Below are positions 9,701-21,604 of a stretch of DNA of 64,000 nt, one piece after another; position 1 is the stretch's first letter, and each line of letters begins with the position of its first letter. The notes below the pieces were generated by a model, which was given only the letters and a program-made list of their open reading frames with translations, ran no database searches and was not told the DNA's origin. The position numbers and the translations under genes were made by a program. Origin of the DNA: Salvelinus alpinus (lineage: Eukaryota > Chordata > Actinopteri > Salmoniformes > Salmonidae); contig NC_092093.1 of the NCBI RefSeq assembly GCF_045679555.1, forward strand, positions 65,173,575-65,237,574. The letters are read 5' to 3'.

Positions 9701-11940
9701 GGAGGTGGGGACTCAAGAACCAGACACTTTGATTGGACAGAAGGTGGGGTGTGTGTGTTGGCCGCAGGCCGTGTTTGGCTGCTGAAGCGGCTGGTGGAGC
9801 CAGCGGAGAGGGCAATCATTTGCAGCTGCCTTGATGCCGGCGGTAACCGATCAAAACAGGAAGAACCCAAGGGAAGGGGCCTAGAGCCTGAGTTGAGCTG
9901 CGATTGGCCAGGGGTGGACTGTGTGGGCGGGCTTTGAGATGACAGACTGGTGGCTGGAACTGTACACTGTCTGCTGGGTAGGGCCTGATGGGCAGCAGCA
10001 GCAGCAAATGGTCGCATGGCGGGGCTGTGTCTCGGGGGCACCACTCTGTGGCCGTTTGGAGAATGAAGTCTGGGTCTCAGAGGGACAGACCGCACAGAAG
10101 TGTAGAGAGCTGGAGAGAAGAGAAAAAGAGCGAGGGATTGAATGGTTTTATTGGACACACTATAAATCACACCTCATTCTTCCTGAACATTCTACTCTTA
10201 TCACATGTTTATGACTCACTTGGAGGCGGGACTGAGAGGTGCCGGGTAGGTGGGGTCTGTCTGTCTGTTGCCATGGAACTGGGCTGGGGGCGCGGCCGAA
10301 GAGGGGGGAAAAGGGGTGTAAGGGGACGAGAGATAGGAGAGAGGGAGGAGGAGGGAGGTTTGAGACGTAAAGAGGGGGGGATTGTGAGAGTGCCGGGAGC
10401 AGAGGGGCGCAGGGTTAGACTCTGGAGCTAAGGGGGAGGGAGGGAAGGAGAGAGGGGGAGAGGGGAGGAAAAGAAAGAGGGAGAGAGTGGGGTTTGAGAG
10501 GGAGAGGGAGTGTAGTTAAACTTGTGAGACAATCACAATCTACACTAGTGGCCTCTCACACACCTAACACACACCTGCTGAACTGCTCACCTGAGCGGAG
10601 GCAGGGTGAGAGGAAGAGGAAGAGACAGGCCGTAACGTAGAGGTGAAAATCAGCTAAGAATGAGAGAGACACAGACAGATAGACAGAACACAGACATAAA
10701 AAGAGAGAAAGAGAAAGAGAGAGAGAGAGAGATAGGAATGTTGAACTGAGGAAGCTTGAAAAAGGCCAGTCTCATGGTTAAGCTTCAGGAGTTTGAAGTT
10801 GGTAGAAGTAGGGCTGAGAGTTGTTGGAGTGTGTGTTGTTACCATCTGGGCCCTGAGCAGCATCTGGTCTCGGCTCGAACAAGGACTCCGACCCAGGAGC
10901 AAGGCCTGCTGGGATACCCTCGGTCTAACAGGCGAGATGCTCTGATTTGCTTGCACCAGAGTGGGCGTACCCAGGGGGCGAGGAAGAGGGACCTGAAAAA
11001 GGGAGAGGTATTTTTAGGGGGGTATTTTGAATACTGTACTCTTGGTTAAAGGAATGTAAACCAATTGATCCAGGAAGGGACGTGGTTGTCTGTGTAGTCA
11101 ATTGCTGTGTGCCTGTGTGAGTATGTGAGTGTGTGTGTGGCTGGTTACATAGTGTGCTGCTTTTGTTTTATTTTCTATTTGGTCAGTTACCTGTCTGCTG
11201 GCTGGGGTATGGAAAGGCGTGATTGGTGGAGAGGTGGGCGTGGTGGGTGGCCTTGCATTCCCATTGGTCAGGAAGAAGGAAGGCCCAGGAGCAAAGGACA
11301 TTTTGCCATGAGTTACAGAGGGGGGCAGAGAAGGGATCGCAGATACAGTGGGGGAGGGAGGTGAGGGAGAGGGGGTGAGTAGAGGGGCAGTAGGGGTGAG
11401 GGTGGGGGGAGTGAGGGGGAGAGGAGCAGGTTTGTGAGTGAGTTTAGTAGGCGAGGGAGACAAGGAATGCTTGAGTGTAGGTAGAGTGGGTGTGAGTGTG
11501 GGGAGAGTAAGTCTGGGGGTGAGTATTTTAGAGGTGAGGGGGTTGGGAGTAAGTGAGGGAGGAGTAGGTGTAAATGTTGGGGTGGGGTTGAGTACTGTAG
11601 AGGTAAGGGTAGGGAGTGTTTTACAGGTGAGTGTAGGGGGGGATGAGGGGGTGGGGGTCAGTTTAGGTGGATTGGGGGTGGGTGTAGAGGAGGAAAAGGG
11701 TGTGAACGTAGGGGTGAGGGTGAGTGTACTAGTAGAGGGATTGGGGGCGGGGGTGAGTTTAGGAGGGCAGGAGGAAGTAAGCTGAGGGGGAGTAGAGGTG
11801 AGTGCTGTAGGAGTGTGAGCAGCTGTAGACCTATTGGGGGACAGGGGGCTGGGCCTCGTGATGGGTCCCTCTCGTGTTTCCTCTCCCCCTGTCTCTGCTT
11901 TGCTCTCAGTGCATGTCTCCAAGGCAGGGTCTGTCTCCAT
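6713..11940 (-). CDS. phc3: Polyhomeotic-like Polycomb protein, probably phc3
   Basis: Ten coding exons on the minus strand: 11940-11191 (coding part; exon starts 11959), 10992-10843, 10427-10220, 10109-8796, 8654-8401, 8269-8110, 8024-7913, 7620-7500, 7327-7111 and 6867-6713. Phases agree at every junction and the sum is 3441 nt, or 1146 residues. PHC proteins are subunits of PRC1, which compacts chromatin. Visible parts are SQQALLLG and QMLLRAQM near 280-300; LQSLTLRPS at 301; the HD1 motif LTHLVEGFVIHEGLQAFPV near 875-893; an FCS zinc finger with Cys957, 960, 976 and 980; a basic linker; and a C-terminal SAM domain from Trp1082 with QEIDGQALLLL and NIKLGPALKIC. Residues 1-250 are Thr/Pro-rich and the 1314-nt exon is highly charged. 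The choice of phc3 over phc1/phc2 rests mainly on linkage to cldn11 and slc7a14. Confidence 0.88.
7620..7686. repeat. GAGAGC/GA repeat at a phc3 3' splice site
   Basis: Simple GAGAGC/GA repeats abut the acceptor of the exon that starts at 7620, so the minus-strand CTCTCG/CT tract acts as its polypyrimidine tract. Confidence 0.8.
9284..9407 (-). repeat. In-frame 24-bp coding repeat in phc3
   Basis: Five near-perfect 24-bp units (TCTCTGGTCCTCCTTCTCTC on the plus strand) encode five copies of the octapeptide EKEDQRDR on the minus strand. Because 24 is divisible by 3, copy-number change keeps the phc3 frame open. Confidence 0.9.
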
Positions 11941-11959
11941 CCCTCTAGGTTTCAGCACA

Positions 11960-13090
11960 CTGCAGGAGGACACACACACACAGTATCAGACCACTGTCTC
12001 TGTTTTACAATGTAGTTCATGATTGACTACATTGTAAGTAGTTAACCACCGTTAGCCAAATCAGGTACCGTTTCCACAGACCGTTAAACATTAGACTTAT
12101 ATGCACTTCAAGTTGTTGTACCAAAGTAATGGTAAAACTCACTAATCCTAAGACTTCATTTATAATGGAGATATATGGGGACCATCGCATCAGCAGGTGC
12201 CACCCAAGCACGGCAGATGCAAAAATCTGGGTCTAGACTTGAGAGTGCTTCTCAAGCTGCTGGAGACTATTGTGCCTTGCCTTTAATCATGTTTATGATG
12301 ACGATGCATAGCCTATTTTGTCAACAAATATCCTGCCAAGAAAATTCCAACCTATTAAAAATGTGGCTGTGATGAAATGTTCTATCCAAAACCACCAAGA
12401 GTAGCCTACATACCTAGGCCTACCCCAAACCAGCTGTGACGCATGTAGCCAAGTCTATTCTCTCTGTCTATCAGCGAAGAGAAAACGCATGTTAGTTTAT
12501 CTATAGGCTCCTCCTTCTGTCACAGAAGGAAGGCTGATCTGCGTTTCAGGACAACATTGCAAATGAGTCAGTAGGGTAAAAGGGGCGTGCTCGAGACACC
12601 TTGCGCGCTCCACTTCCTGGTATGAGAGAGCGCAGAAAGTGTATTGTACAGAAGCGCGTCATAACATCAGCCCCGATAAATTATCTGTATGCCTTTGCCT
12701 CGCTTGTGATAAACCTGCTAATGAAAGTACAGTATCTTAGTCAAACGCGGATGCTTCAAAAATGAGTGTGAAACATATGCTGCGAATATTCCAGAGACGC
12801 TTATGTGAGTTTATGATTAATAGAAATAACTTACGAACCATAGGGTTTCCCCCCCTGTGCTCCCTTCACTACCACCATCCCTTCATACCTGCTAGGGGTC
12901 TGTGTGTCGGCAGACTGCTCAGGGCGACCAGAGAGACGACTGCGATGGGCCAGTCAGTCCGCCAGATGGGAGGAATGGAGAGAGAGCAACCTACTGTAGC
13001 GTAGAACTGTGACGCTCTGACAGAGAGAGAGGGGCGAGACAGCACAGCACCACGCACAGTGCAGGAGGACTGCACACAAATTAAATATGT
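11960..13090. other. phc3 5' region and putative untranslated exon
   Basis: The first visible coding exon begins with an acceptor at 11960-11961 nineteen nt before its ATG, so at least one 5' noncoding exon should lie here. A GC-richer patch at 12570-12680 contains CACTTCCTGG and GCGCGC. A possible donor, CTAGCAG followed by GTATGA, lies near 12892 on the minus strand. No coding frame is convincing. Confidence 0.35.
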
Positions 13091-13129
13091 GTGGTCCCCC
13101 GCCCCATTCCCCCCCGTCTCTTTTTACGT

Positions 13130-13400
13130 GTTCAGAACAACTGGGCAATCGAAGAAAAAAAAATACGACATCAAATCATGACGTCAGTGATCTTCAGGTC
13201 GGAAAGTCGGAGCTCCAGTAAGAGACCCGAGTTCCCAAGTTGGAATTCCGAGTTGGATGACCATTCAAATCGATTTTCCCCAATCGGAGCTCGTTTTTCC
13301 CGAGTTCCCAGTTGTTTTGAACGCACTAAAGTCTGGTATTTCCGAGTTACCAGTTGTTTTGAACGCGGCATCTCTCTCTCTCCACCCATCTTTCTCTTTG
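13130..13400. mobile_element. MITE-like palindrome of the ACTGGGAACTCGGA family
   Basis: Words such as ACAACTGGGCAATCG and the inverted CGAGTTCCCAGTTGTTTTGA flank a core with ATGACGTCAGTGATCTTCAG. The same core occurs at 14525-14745, 45655-46320 and 53325-53640. No protein is encoded. Exact termini and family are unclear. Confidence 0.55.
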
Positions 13401-13689
13401 GTGGATACACATTTCTTCTTGTTTCTGAATAGAGGCAACAAAAAAAACGTATATTCTGCCTAGATCTCACTACAAGGCCCAGGATCTTTTGGGGATTCCA
13501 ACAGGCCAGTAATCGGAACATCGTAGAACGATGGAACATAATTTGCCCTGGCAGGCTTCGCGCGGCACGGGATTCCATTCCACTGTCCACAAGCCGTGGT
13601 TTCCACTAGTTATCACATCCACAATGTCAAAATGGCTATATCATACAAATTCATGAAAACAAAAATGTATTTAAGGTTGGGTCAATGGC

Positions 13690-15865
13690 GATTTTAGCAT
13701 GTAAGTCTTGGTGAGGCAAAAAAAGTTGGATGCATACCAGCAAAGCCACTACACTACACAACACAACACTAAACAATACATTAATTGCACTATACCACTG
13801 CTACACCTGCCTATCAGTGGAGCCTTGTCTGGCAGCGAAACAGTTCATTCAGTCTCATTTACTGCCTTTAAAAAAACATAGCTGATATGGCTGACTTGCT
13901 TTAAGAAATGTGGTTTCTACTGACAATGGAGATGTACAAACTATGGTATTAGGGGACAACATGCAGATAAGAGGCAATCCGTAATTTCGATTAAGACATT
14001 AATGAGTGAGATAGGACAGACTAGTCAATATAACTATTTGTTCAGCACTTTTGAAATGTACAGCGACATAATTCAGAATATGGACCATTCTTACAGTGTT
14101 CTACCTGTACACCAAGTCAGAACCGTAGGATAAATAAAGGGGGCATATAAGCAGACAATGAAAGCTCTCACAATATTCAATGATTCAAATCCTCAAAAAC
14201 AGGTTATTGGCTACATGTGCACCACCAAGTCAGAACAGTAGGCGCAATTAAGAGGTGAAAATAGACCAAATTATTAGGGTGAGGCACATGGACTTACTAA
14301 CAGCTTACTACACAACATACACTTAGTATTACTTCCTTAGCTACAGTATACATATCTCCCTGGCATATTACATCATTTATGCAGCAGCAGCATACAATAC
14401 ATTTTTGGACTCACCTTGTTGTGTTGTGCTCACTTGAACAGGAAGGTGGCGCAGCAGTCCTTCGTGTACAGATTTTGTCATCAAACTTTGTCAACTAAGT
14501 CTGGCATTCTCTGGATCTATGGCGCTTTCAAGACAACTGGGAACTAAAAAAAAAGGTTGAATCAAGGTTGATCACGTCAGCGATCTTCAGGTCGTAGCTC
14601 TAGAAAGAGGCCAGAGTTCCCGATTTACAATTCCGAGTTGGATGAAAGTTCAAAAGGTATTTTTCCAGCCTTAGCTTGTTTTTTCAGAGTTCCCAGTTGT
14701 CTTGAACTGACTAAAGTCAGATTTTGCAGTTCTGAGTTAAGTTGTTTTGAGCATGGCACAAATCATGTTCTTTGACAGCATGGCCAATGTTGAATATTTA
14801 TCATTTTAAACTAGGAAAAGAGACCCTTAATCTTAGACTTGGGACCACACAGCCACAGCCACTCCACTGAATAGCAGGCTAATTATCAAATAAAATCAAA
14901 TAAAATTGTATTTGTCACATGCGCCGAATACAACAGGTGTTTCACCTTACAGTGAAACACTTATTTACAAGCCCTTAACAACAATGCTTTAAGAAGTTAA
15001 GAAGAAAAACATGTTAAGTTAAAAATAGATAAATAAAAAAATAAATGTAACAAATAATTAAACAGCAGCAGTAAAATAACAATACCAATAGCGAGACTAT
15101 ATACAGGGGGTACCAGAACAGAGTCAATGTGCGGGGGGCACCGGTTAGTTGAAATGATTGCTTTGCAATGCTTGCAGTTAGCCACTGATTCCTTCCAAAC
15201 CACTCATTGTTGAATTTGCGATTTCCAACTTGTTATGTAATGTTTATGTCCAATGGCCGATGAGCACCGATACGTTTCATCTATAATTTCTCTTCATTAT
15301 TTCTCTTCATATGACAAGGATTAAAAAGGATTTTCCAGTATATTGTCAACTTGATTCATAAAACTGCTAGCTAAGATTTTGATCTTGATCAGTCCAATCA
15401 AAGCTACTGTAGATATAACGTGATTTGACGTCATTGTATCTGTGGCCAATGATCTTGAGCCTTCATGGATGGGCACTTCTAATGTAACTCTATGGCAGCA
15501 CCCAAGGGGCTAGAATTTTAGAGCTCTACCCTTAGACTTGGCGGTGACGTAGTGTCCCCATGAGTGACAGAACACTGAACCAATCACGGTGCAGTGTTCC
15601 ATACTTTCTGCTGGCTTGCCCCACCACCACAGAAAGCACTGAGCTAGACTGAAACACCTGCATTTTGGAGCTGCCTTACTCAAGAAAACAAAAAAGAGAC
15701 CATGTTTGTATGCAGCTTTATTAACTCAATGATATATCTTTTTTTAAATTACATTGTTTGCAAACTGATATGTGACACGTATTAATGCCAAAATAACATG
15801 CAAAACAGGCCCCCAAAAAATGCTACAAATGTGGGCTCTGCCCCACCTGCCCTGAATGACAGGCC
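13690..15865 (+). mobile_element. Long non-coding dispersed repeat, copy A
   Basis: From GATTTTAGCATGTAAGTCTT to about CATGCAAAACAGGCCCCC, this sequence is matched almost throughout, in reverse, by 45295-47168. Shared landmarks are the CACTACACAACACAAC stretch, the ACTGGGAACT palindrome and TTAACTCAATGATATAT. No frame longer than about 65 codons looks like protein. It is probably a non-autonomous DNA element, but I cannot classify it. An extra 280-bp element interrupts this copy. Confidence 0.65.
14878..15160 (-). mobile_element. Nested SINE/LINE-tail-like repeat in copy A
   Basis: The sequence TTTGTCACATGCGCCGAATA and the following CAGTGAAACACTTATTTACA are absent from copy B, so this block inserted into copy A. 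The same words appear at 22960-23060 and at the 3' end of the SINE near 44460-44515. This fits a shared retroposon tail. Confidence 0.6.
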
Positions 15866-17435
15866 GCCACTGTCCTGGAGGCAGAACTGAGTGATTTCAG
15901 CTATATTGGCCAAAATGTGTTATATTGTAAAAATCTATGTAAAAAGAAATGCTTTTTGGTTTTTATTTAAGGTTAGGCATTAGGGTTAGCAGTGTGGTTA
16001 AAGTTTGGGTTAGGTTTAAAATCAGATTTTATGACTTTGTGGTACTAACCTATTCCTATTGAGGGGAAAGTAATGTAAATGTAATTTAAAGTAATCAGAT
16101 TTCGTTACTGAGTTTAAGGGTAATCCAAAAGTTATGTTACCTATTACAATTTTGGACATGTAACTAGTAACTAACGGATTACATCTAGAAAGTAACCTAC
16201 CCAACACGCGTGCACAAATAGGGCTCTACCGGTGAAGAGCACTTGCCCCTTGCCCCTTCCAATCTCCAAAGTGCCCTTTTCGGTGGTCATATAATTTCCC
16301 CAAAAATGTGTATAGATTTTTGGTCGTTATTCTGAACCCATCTCATATGTCTTTCAGAACCTTAATTTTTGACCCAGTCATCAGCATTGGCACGCAAAAG
16401 CGGGCACGAATGACCAGAAAGAACTTGGTTAATTTCCTCCAATTTAGCCTGGCAAAAACATAGTAGGTCTACGTTTATCATCCATATAAGTTTAGCAATC
16501 TACTACTGACTCATATTTGCGAGAATAATAGGCTACCTGGCGATTTGATTGATACTTTTTTATATTTAAGATAAACCTAGTTTGGGTTGAATCAACGTTG
16601 CTTCCATGTGATTTCAATGAAATGACGTTGAACCAACATGGAATAGGCCCAGCGGCTGTTGAATTGGAGTGGGTGGCTACTGGCTATATGTCTAAAAATC
16701 AGCAGTTGTAACATCGCACTGCCTTCGATATTATGGGATGAAGATGTAACATATTATGGCGAATTTATTATGGTATTTGTGAGGAAATACAGTTCTACCC
16801 GGCTGGCAACGAGGTGCTGCATTCCAAAATGATGGCGCGGTGCAGACAGAACATCCATCCGCCCCTGCAACCTCTGCAACAAGTAGGCCACATGATGTAG
16901 CTTGCTCTGGACTCCAGAGAAGAGACATGATATATCCCTAGATCATACTGGCAGCTATCATGAATGACTTGCAGCTCGAAATGCAGGTGTAAAACGATGT
17001 TTATTTCTGTTGCTTATTTTACGTTTTGAAAACACAACATCGTTTATGGCAGTATGACAGGCTACATTTGCGCAGCAATTGTGCGCACATGTTGGCGTGT
17101 GTACTCGTGCATGTGTGTTCAATGGGGTCTCAAGTTTTTTTGCAATAGCAAGTCAAAAAGTTTGAAAACCACTGGGATACATGATATTGGCAACAAATTG
17201 ACTTGGGTTGTATTTCTTACAAACTTCTATTTTGACTGGAATTGTGTTGGTCATTGTTAATTGTGAATCGCTCTAAAAAATGATATAGAAAAGTATTTTG
17301 TATTTTGAAAATACAAGTTACAGCTCTTGAAAGTATCTTGTTACAAAATACATTAGGGTTAGACATCATGTTATCAGTGTGGTTAAGGTTGGGGTTAAGG
17401 TTAGGTCTTAATTTAAAGTTAGGGTTAGGCATGAG
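15866..17435. other. Intergenic, no gene seen
   Basis: AT-rich DNA with scattered GGGTTAGG words (15960-16015, 17345-17430). No exon pattern or recognisable protein is seen. Confidence 0.5.
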
Positions 17436-17713
17436 TGTCACGACTTCCGCCGAAGTCGGGTCCTCTCCTTGTTCGGGTGGCGCTCGGCGGTCGGCGTTGC
17501 TGGTCTTCTAGCCATCATCGATCCACTGTTCCCCCCATATCATTGTGTGGGATTGTTTATTGTAAGTGCTTGTGCACGTGTTGTTTGGTGCTTGTACGCA
17601 ATTATTCTTGTTATTTTTATGCCGTGGGTTTAGCAATTAAACTGCTCCGGCTATTACCAAGTTCTGCTCTCCTGCGTCTGACTTCCCTGCCACCGATTAC
17701 GCACCCCTTTACA
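17436..17713 (+). mobile_element. Solo LTR, Gypsy-like
   Basis: A 278-bp block begins TGTCACGACTTCCGCCGAAG, ends in TTTACA and is bracketed by the 5-bp duplication ATGAG (17431-17435 and 17714-17718). This is the structure of a solitary LTR left by recombination. The opening words match LTRs of abundant salmonid Gypsy-like elements as I recall them. No internal region is present. The intact duplication suggests moderate to young age. Confidence 0.7.
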
Positions 17714-19519
17714 ATGAGGTTAGCAGTGTGATAAAGGTTAGGGTTAGGTTTAAAATCACATTTTAAGAAGATAAATTGTAGAAATAGGCGGGGTGTATGT
17801 GGCTGTGTAACTACTGATGATCACAAGCGTGCGCCAGGTGAAGGCAGACAAGCCAGAGGTGCGTTCCACTGCAACCAGCACCGCATAACAAATAATTATA
17901 GGCCCATAATAGCCAAATGATCTGACGATTTGATTACAGACCAGAGAACGATGACACAACCGAATCTATGACTGACAAGTTGAGATGAGGTGCGGGATAA
18001 CCTAAGGAATTTATTTGGAATCCTTTGACCTATATTTTTGTTTTCTTTTACTTGGTAAAATGCCCACCGCAAGGGTCATCAAGAAGCCTGTTGTTGAAAC
18101 GTGTGATAGGAGAGCGAGATCAACCTCCATTGTTTCGAAATCAGCTGTGCTCTGTCCAAAAGCAACGATAACTTCTTCAAAGTCTTAAGAATCGGCTCAG
18201 GTGGGGCAGAAAGAAGAACGGACGTCGAGACCCAGGACATACTATGCCATTCAGAGGTGAAAGGGACAGCATAACTACTTTTTTTCTCAAGAAGGACCTA
18301 TGGATACTAGTCAACCCTGGTCCTGGAGAGCTACTGGGTGTGCATGTTTATAGGCTACTCCAGACTCCAGCCCTACTCCGACACACTAGATTCCCTTTGA
18401 TTAGCTGCCTCTACAGCAGGGTTGGAATTAAAGCCTGCACACCCAGGTACTCTCCATGAGGGTTGGCCACCCATGTTCTATTATATAACTCCTATACCTC
18501 AATACTCCAGCCCTATATGAATAGTTATTTGCAGGTGTAGGGCTACAGCTGGTGGCTGGGAATAGCTCTGTCTTCAACTCCAAGCCATCTGAAGCCCGTT
18601 GTATAATCCTAGCTACCAACCGCAGGCACGCAGGTGTTATGTCAAACTGTTCCCTCACCAGATCCTGTTACCCCTTTATAGTTGGATATGCGAAAAACAA
18701 ATTTACAATTCATACATGCTTATTAATACACACTTGTGTGAAATAGGACAAATAGAAGCACCCACCAAATTATATATTATTATTATTATTAGTACATGTT
18801 ACAAATTGTCCTTTAGACAATTGTCATTGGAATTTCGGAGTAGTGTAGCCAAAAGCCTATTAAACTTGATGATTTACTGGCATGTAGCCAGGGCAGCCTA
18901 TAGTGGACGCTAAATCTGCACTATCGTCTCGGATTGATGTCCATTCCCTATAATACACTCGTGTCCCCCGTTGATCGGCTCGTACATAAAGCATAATCCA
19001 TTCAGGCTGCAAAGGCATAATTTTCCTCCTTAACTAACTTTTTGGGGCGAGCCGCCGGATTTAATTATTGAAAAAAAATTAACAAACATTTTCACCACCA
19101 TTTTCTGTTTTTTTTTTACAAAATTGGATGTTGCACACAGCGTTCAGCCAAGGGTGTGCAATTTCCTAAATTATCTGAAAATCGGAAAATGGTGTTGGAA
19201 AATTGTGATTAATACTACACATATTTCCATTTGTTTTCACCGGTGGCTAGTCATTAAAGCTCAACCTGGTCTCAGAGCATTTGGTATTATTCTGTACGTA
19301 AAGCAGAGACACATCATTTAGTGTGATATGTTGTTACGTTTTGTATGTATTAATTTGTGGATGTCCATCATCCATTTCCTATGAAAAGTGTACTGTTGGC
19401 CACGTAGCTAACGTTAGCCACAACAAATTACAATTCTTATGATATGTTAGAAATTTGCTAAATGTACAATATGTTCCGAATTTGTGTGGCCAAAATGAAC
19501 TATTTCTGTTGGAAGTATT
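17714..19519. other. Intergenic, no gene seen
   Basis: No coding pattern. Words near 18310-18460 (CCTGGTCCTGGAGAGCTACT; GCCTGCACACCCAG) recur in teleost repeats, so part of this is an old dispersed repeat of unknown class. Confidence 0.45.
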
Positions 19520-19988
19520 TGAAAGTATTTATTTTTTGTGGTATCCAATTGGTAGTTACAGTCTTGTCTCATTGCTGCAACTCCCGTACTGACTCGGGAG
19601 AGGTGAAGGTTGAGAGCTGTGCATCCTCCAAAACACAATCCAGCCAAGCCACACTGCTTCTTGACACAATGCCCGCTTCACCCGGAAGCCAGCCGCACCA
19701 ATGTGTCGGAGGAAACACAGTACACCTGGCGACTGTGTCAGCGTGCACTGCACCCGGCCCACCACAGGAGTTGCTAGAGCGCAATGGAACAAGAACATCC
19801 CTGCCGGCCAAACCCTCCCCTAACCCGGACGATGCTGGGCCAATTGTCGTGGGTCTCCCGGTCGCGGCCGGCTGCAACAGAGCCTGGACTCGAACCAGCA
19901 TCTCTAGTGGCACAGCTATCACTGCGATGCAGTGCCTTAGAGACCCTGGTTTGAGAGATGGCGCACTGCACCACTCTGGAGGCCTGTA
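19520..19988 (-). mobile_element. tRNA-derived salmonid SINE, HpaI type
   Basis: On the minus strand a head with GGCGCAGTGCGCCATC-like sequence near 19960-19985 leads into a body containing GGCCGGGTGCAGTGCACGCT and a tail with CAATGAGACAAGACTG. It is a full-length but diverged copy. Confidence 0.8.
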
Positions 19989-20492
19989 TTTTCAAACAAC
20001 TTCTATAAATAAACTACTATTTTCAAATATTTTCAAATACATATTTCCAAATACCTTACCTTCAAATACTCCTAGGACATGGGTTCAAATGGATGGGAGT
20101 ATTTGTATTTGAAAATACTCTGTGTATTTGACTATTTTCAAAGACATGCCAATACTTTCCAAGTGTATTTCCAAATACATTCCAATATTCAACTACTTTA
20201 TTTCCCAAAAATATACATCTAAATACTTACTTAATTAATGTATGTGAAAGTAATTGAAATAGTATTTGAACCCAGGTCTGTGGGAGTGGTATGCTTCACC
20301 GCAACATGCTTCATCGCAACCATCATGCTCTTCCTCGGTGGAGCACTGTCTGGAGACAGTACTGTGTCTGTCAGTAGATGTATCTGCTGTAGTTCTGTTT
20401 ATAGCCACAAGGGTGCACCATGGTACAACTAATTGTTGTAGCTTACATGAGACTGAGGTGGATTTCATAAAATAGTGTGTGTGTGTGTTTAG

Positions 20493-20565
20493 TATGTGTC
20501 TGAGTCTGGAGGAGGTGAGGCTTAAGCAACAGCAGGAGCTGCAGACCAGGAGGAGCCTGAGACGG
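20493..20565 (+). other. Isolated exon-like segment of unknown origin
   Basis: A TG-rich tract ending TTTAG precedes a 73-nt segment followed by GTGAGA. One frame reads CLSLEEVRLKQQQELQTRRS, a charged helical peptide with normal codon use. The segment has both splice signals but no partner exon within several kilobases. It could be a stray duplicated exon, part of an unseen gene, or chance. I do not recognise the protein. Confidence 0.3.
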
Positions 20566-20659
20566 GTGAGAGACACATCATACCTGCTGTAGTGGGAGAT
20601 GTTGCGGGGAGTGTTTGAATTGGATATAGACAGAGACATACTTGGTCCTTTTTTAAATA

Positions 20660-21400
20660 TTTTTTTTTAATTCACACTATTTAACCAGGTAGGCCAGTTG
20701 AGAACAACTTCTCATTTACAACTGTGACCTGGCCAAGATATAGCAAAGCAGTGCGACAAAAACAACAACACAGAGTTACACATAAACAAATGTACAGCCA
20801 ATAACACAAAATGTACAGCCAATAACACAAAATTAAAATAGAAAAATCTATGTACAGTGTGTGCAAATGTAGAAGAGTAGGGATGTAGGCAATAAAATAG
20901 GCCCTAGAGGTGAAAATAATTACAATTTAGCATTAATACTGGAGTGATAGATGTGCAGATGATGATGTGCAAGTAGAGATACTGGGGTGCAAAAGAGCAA
21001 GAGGGTAAGTAATAATATTGGGATGAGGTGTGTGTGCTATTTACAGATTGGCTGTGTACAGGTACAGTGATCGGTAAGCTGCTCAGACAGCTGATGCTTA
21101 AAGTTAGAGAGGGAGATATAAGACTTCAGCTTCAGTGATTTTTGCAATTCGTTCCAGTCATTGGCAGCAGAGAACTGGAAGGAAAGGCGGCCAAAGTTAA
21201 GTGTTGGCTTTGGGGATGACCAGTGCAATATACCTGCTGGAGCGCGTGCTACGGGTGGGTGTTGCTATGGTGACCAGTGAGCTGAGATAAGGCGGGGCTT
21301 TACCTAGCAAAGACTTATAGATGACCTGGAGCCAGTGGGTTTGGCGACAGATATGTAGTGAGGACCAGCCAACGAGAGCATACAGGTCGCAGTGATGGGT
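20660..21400 (-). mobile_element. Non-LTR retrotransposon 3' fragment
   Basis: Minus-strand translation gives LSFQFSAANDWNELQKSLKL and HQLSEQLTDHCTCT, matching the conserved end of a Rex/L2-like fish LINE protein. The tail CCTGGTTAAATAGTG follows. The same protein end is found at 41250-41995 on the plus strand. It is 5' truncated. Confidence 0.7.
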
Positions 21401-21604
21401 AGTTCATATATTGTTTGTATATTGTTTCAGATGAAGAAGTATATGTTGGACACAACACCAGTTGTGCTGGGATGAGGACTGAGGCACAAAGAGCTGAAGC
21501 TATCATTAATGTGCAGACTTATATGGTGTTCATGTGGATGATGGTTATTGCCCACGTTGGCATCACACATTGTCTACGATGTCTGTGTCACTCTGCGTTA
21601 TTAT

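Noticed and set aside
8980-9785. Plus-strand frames rich in S, L and P
   Set aside because: Antisense shadows of the charged phc3 exon, which has correct phases and conserved domains.
11438-11785. Plus-strand GV-rich frame
   Set aside because: Antisense to the Thr/Pro-rich phc3 exon.
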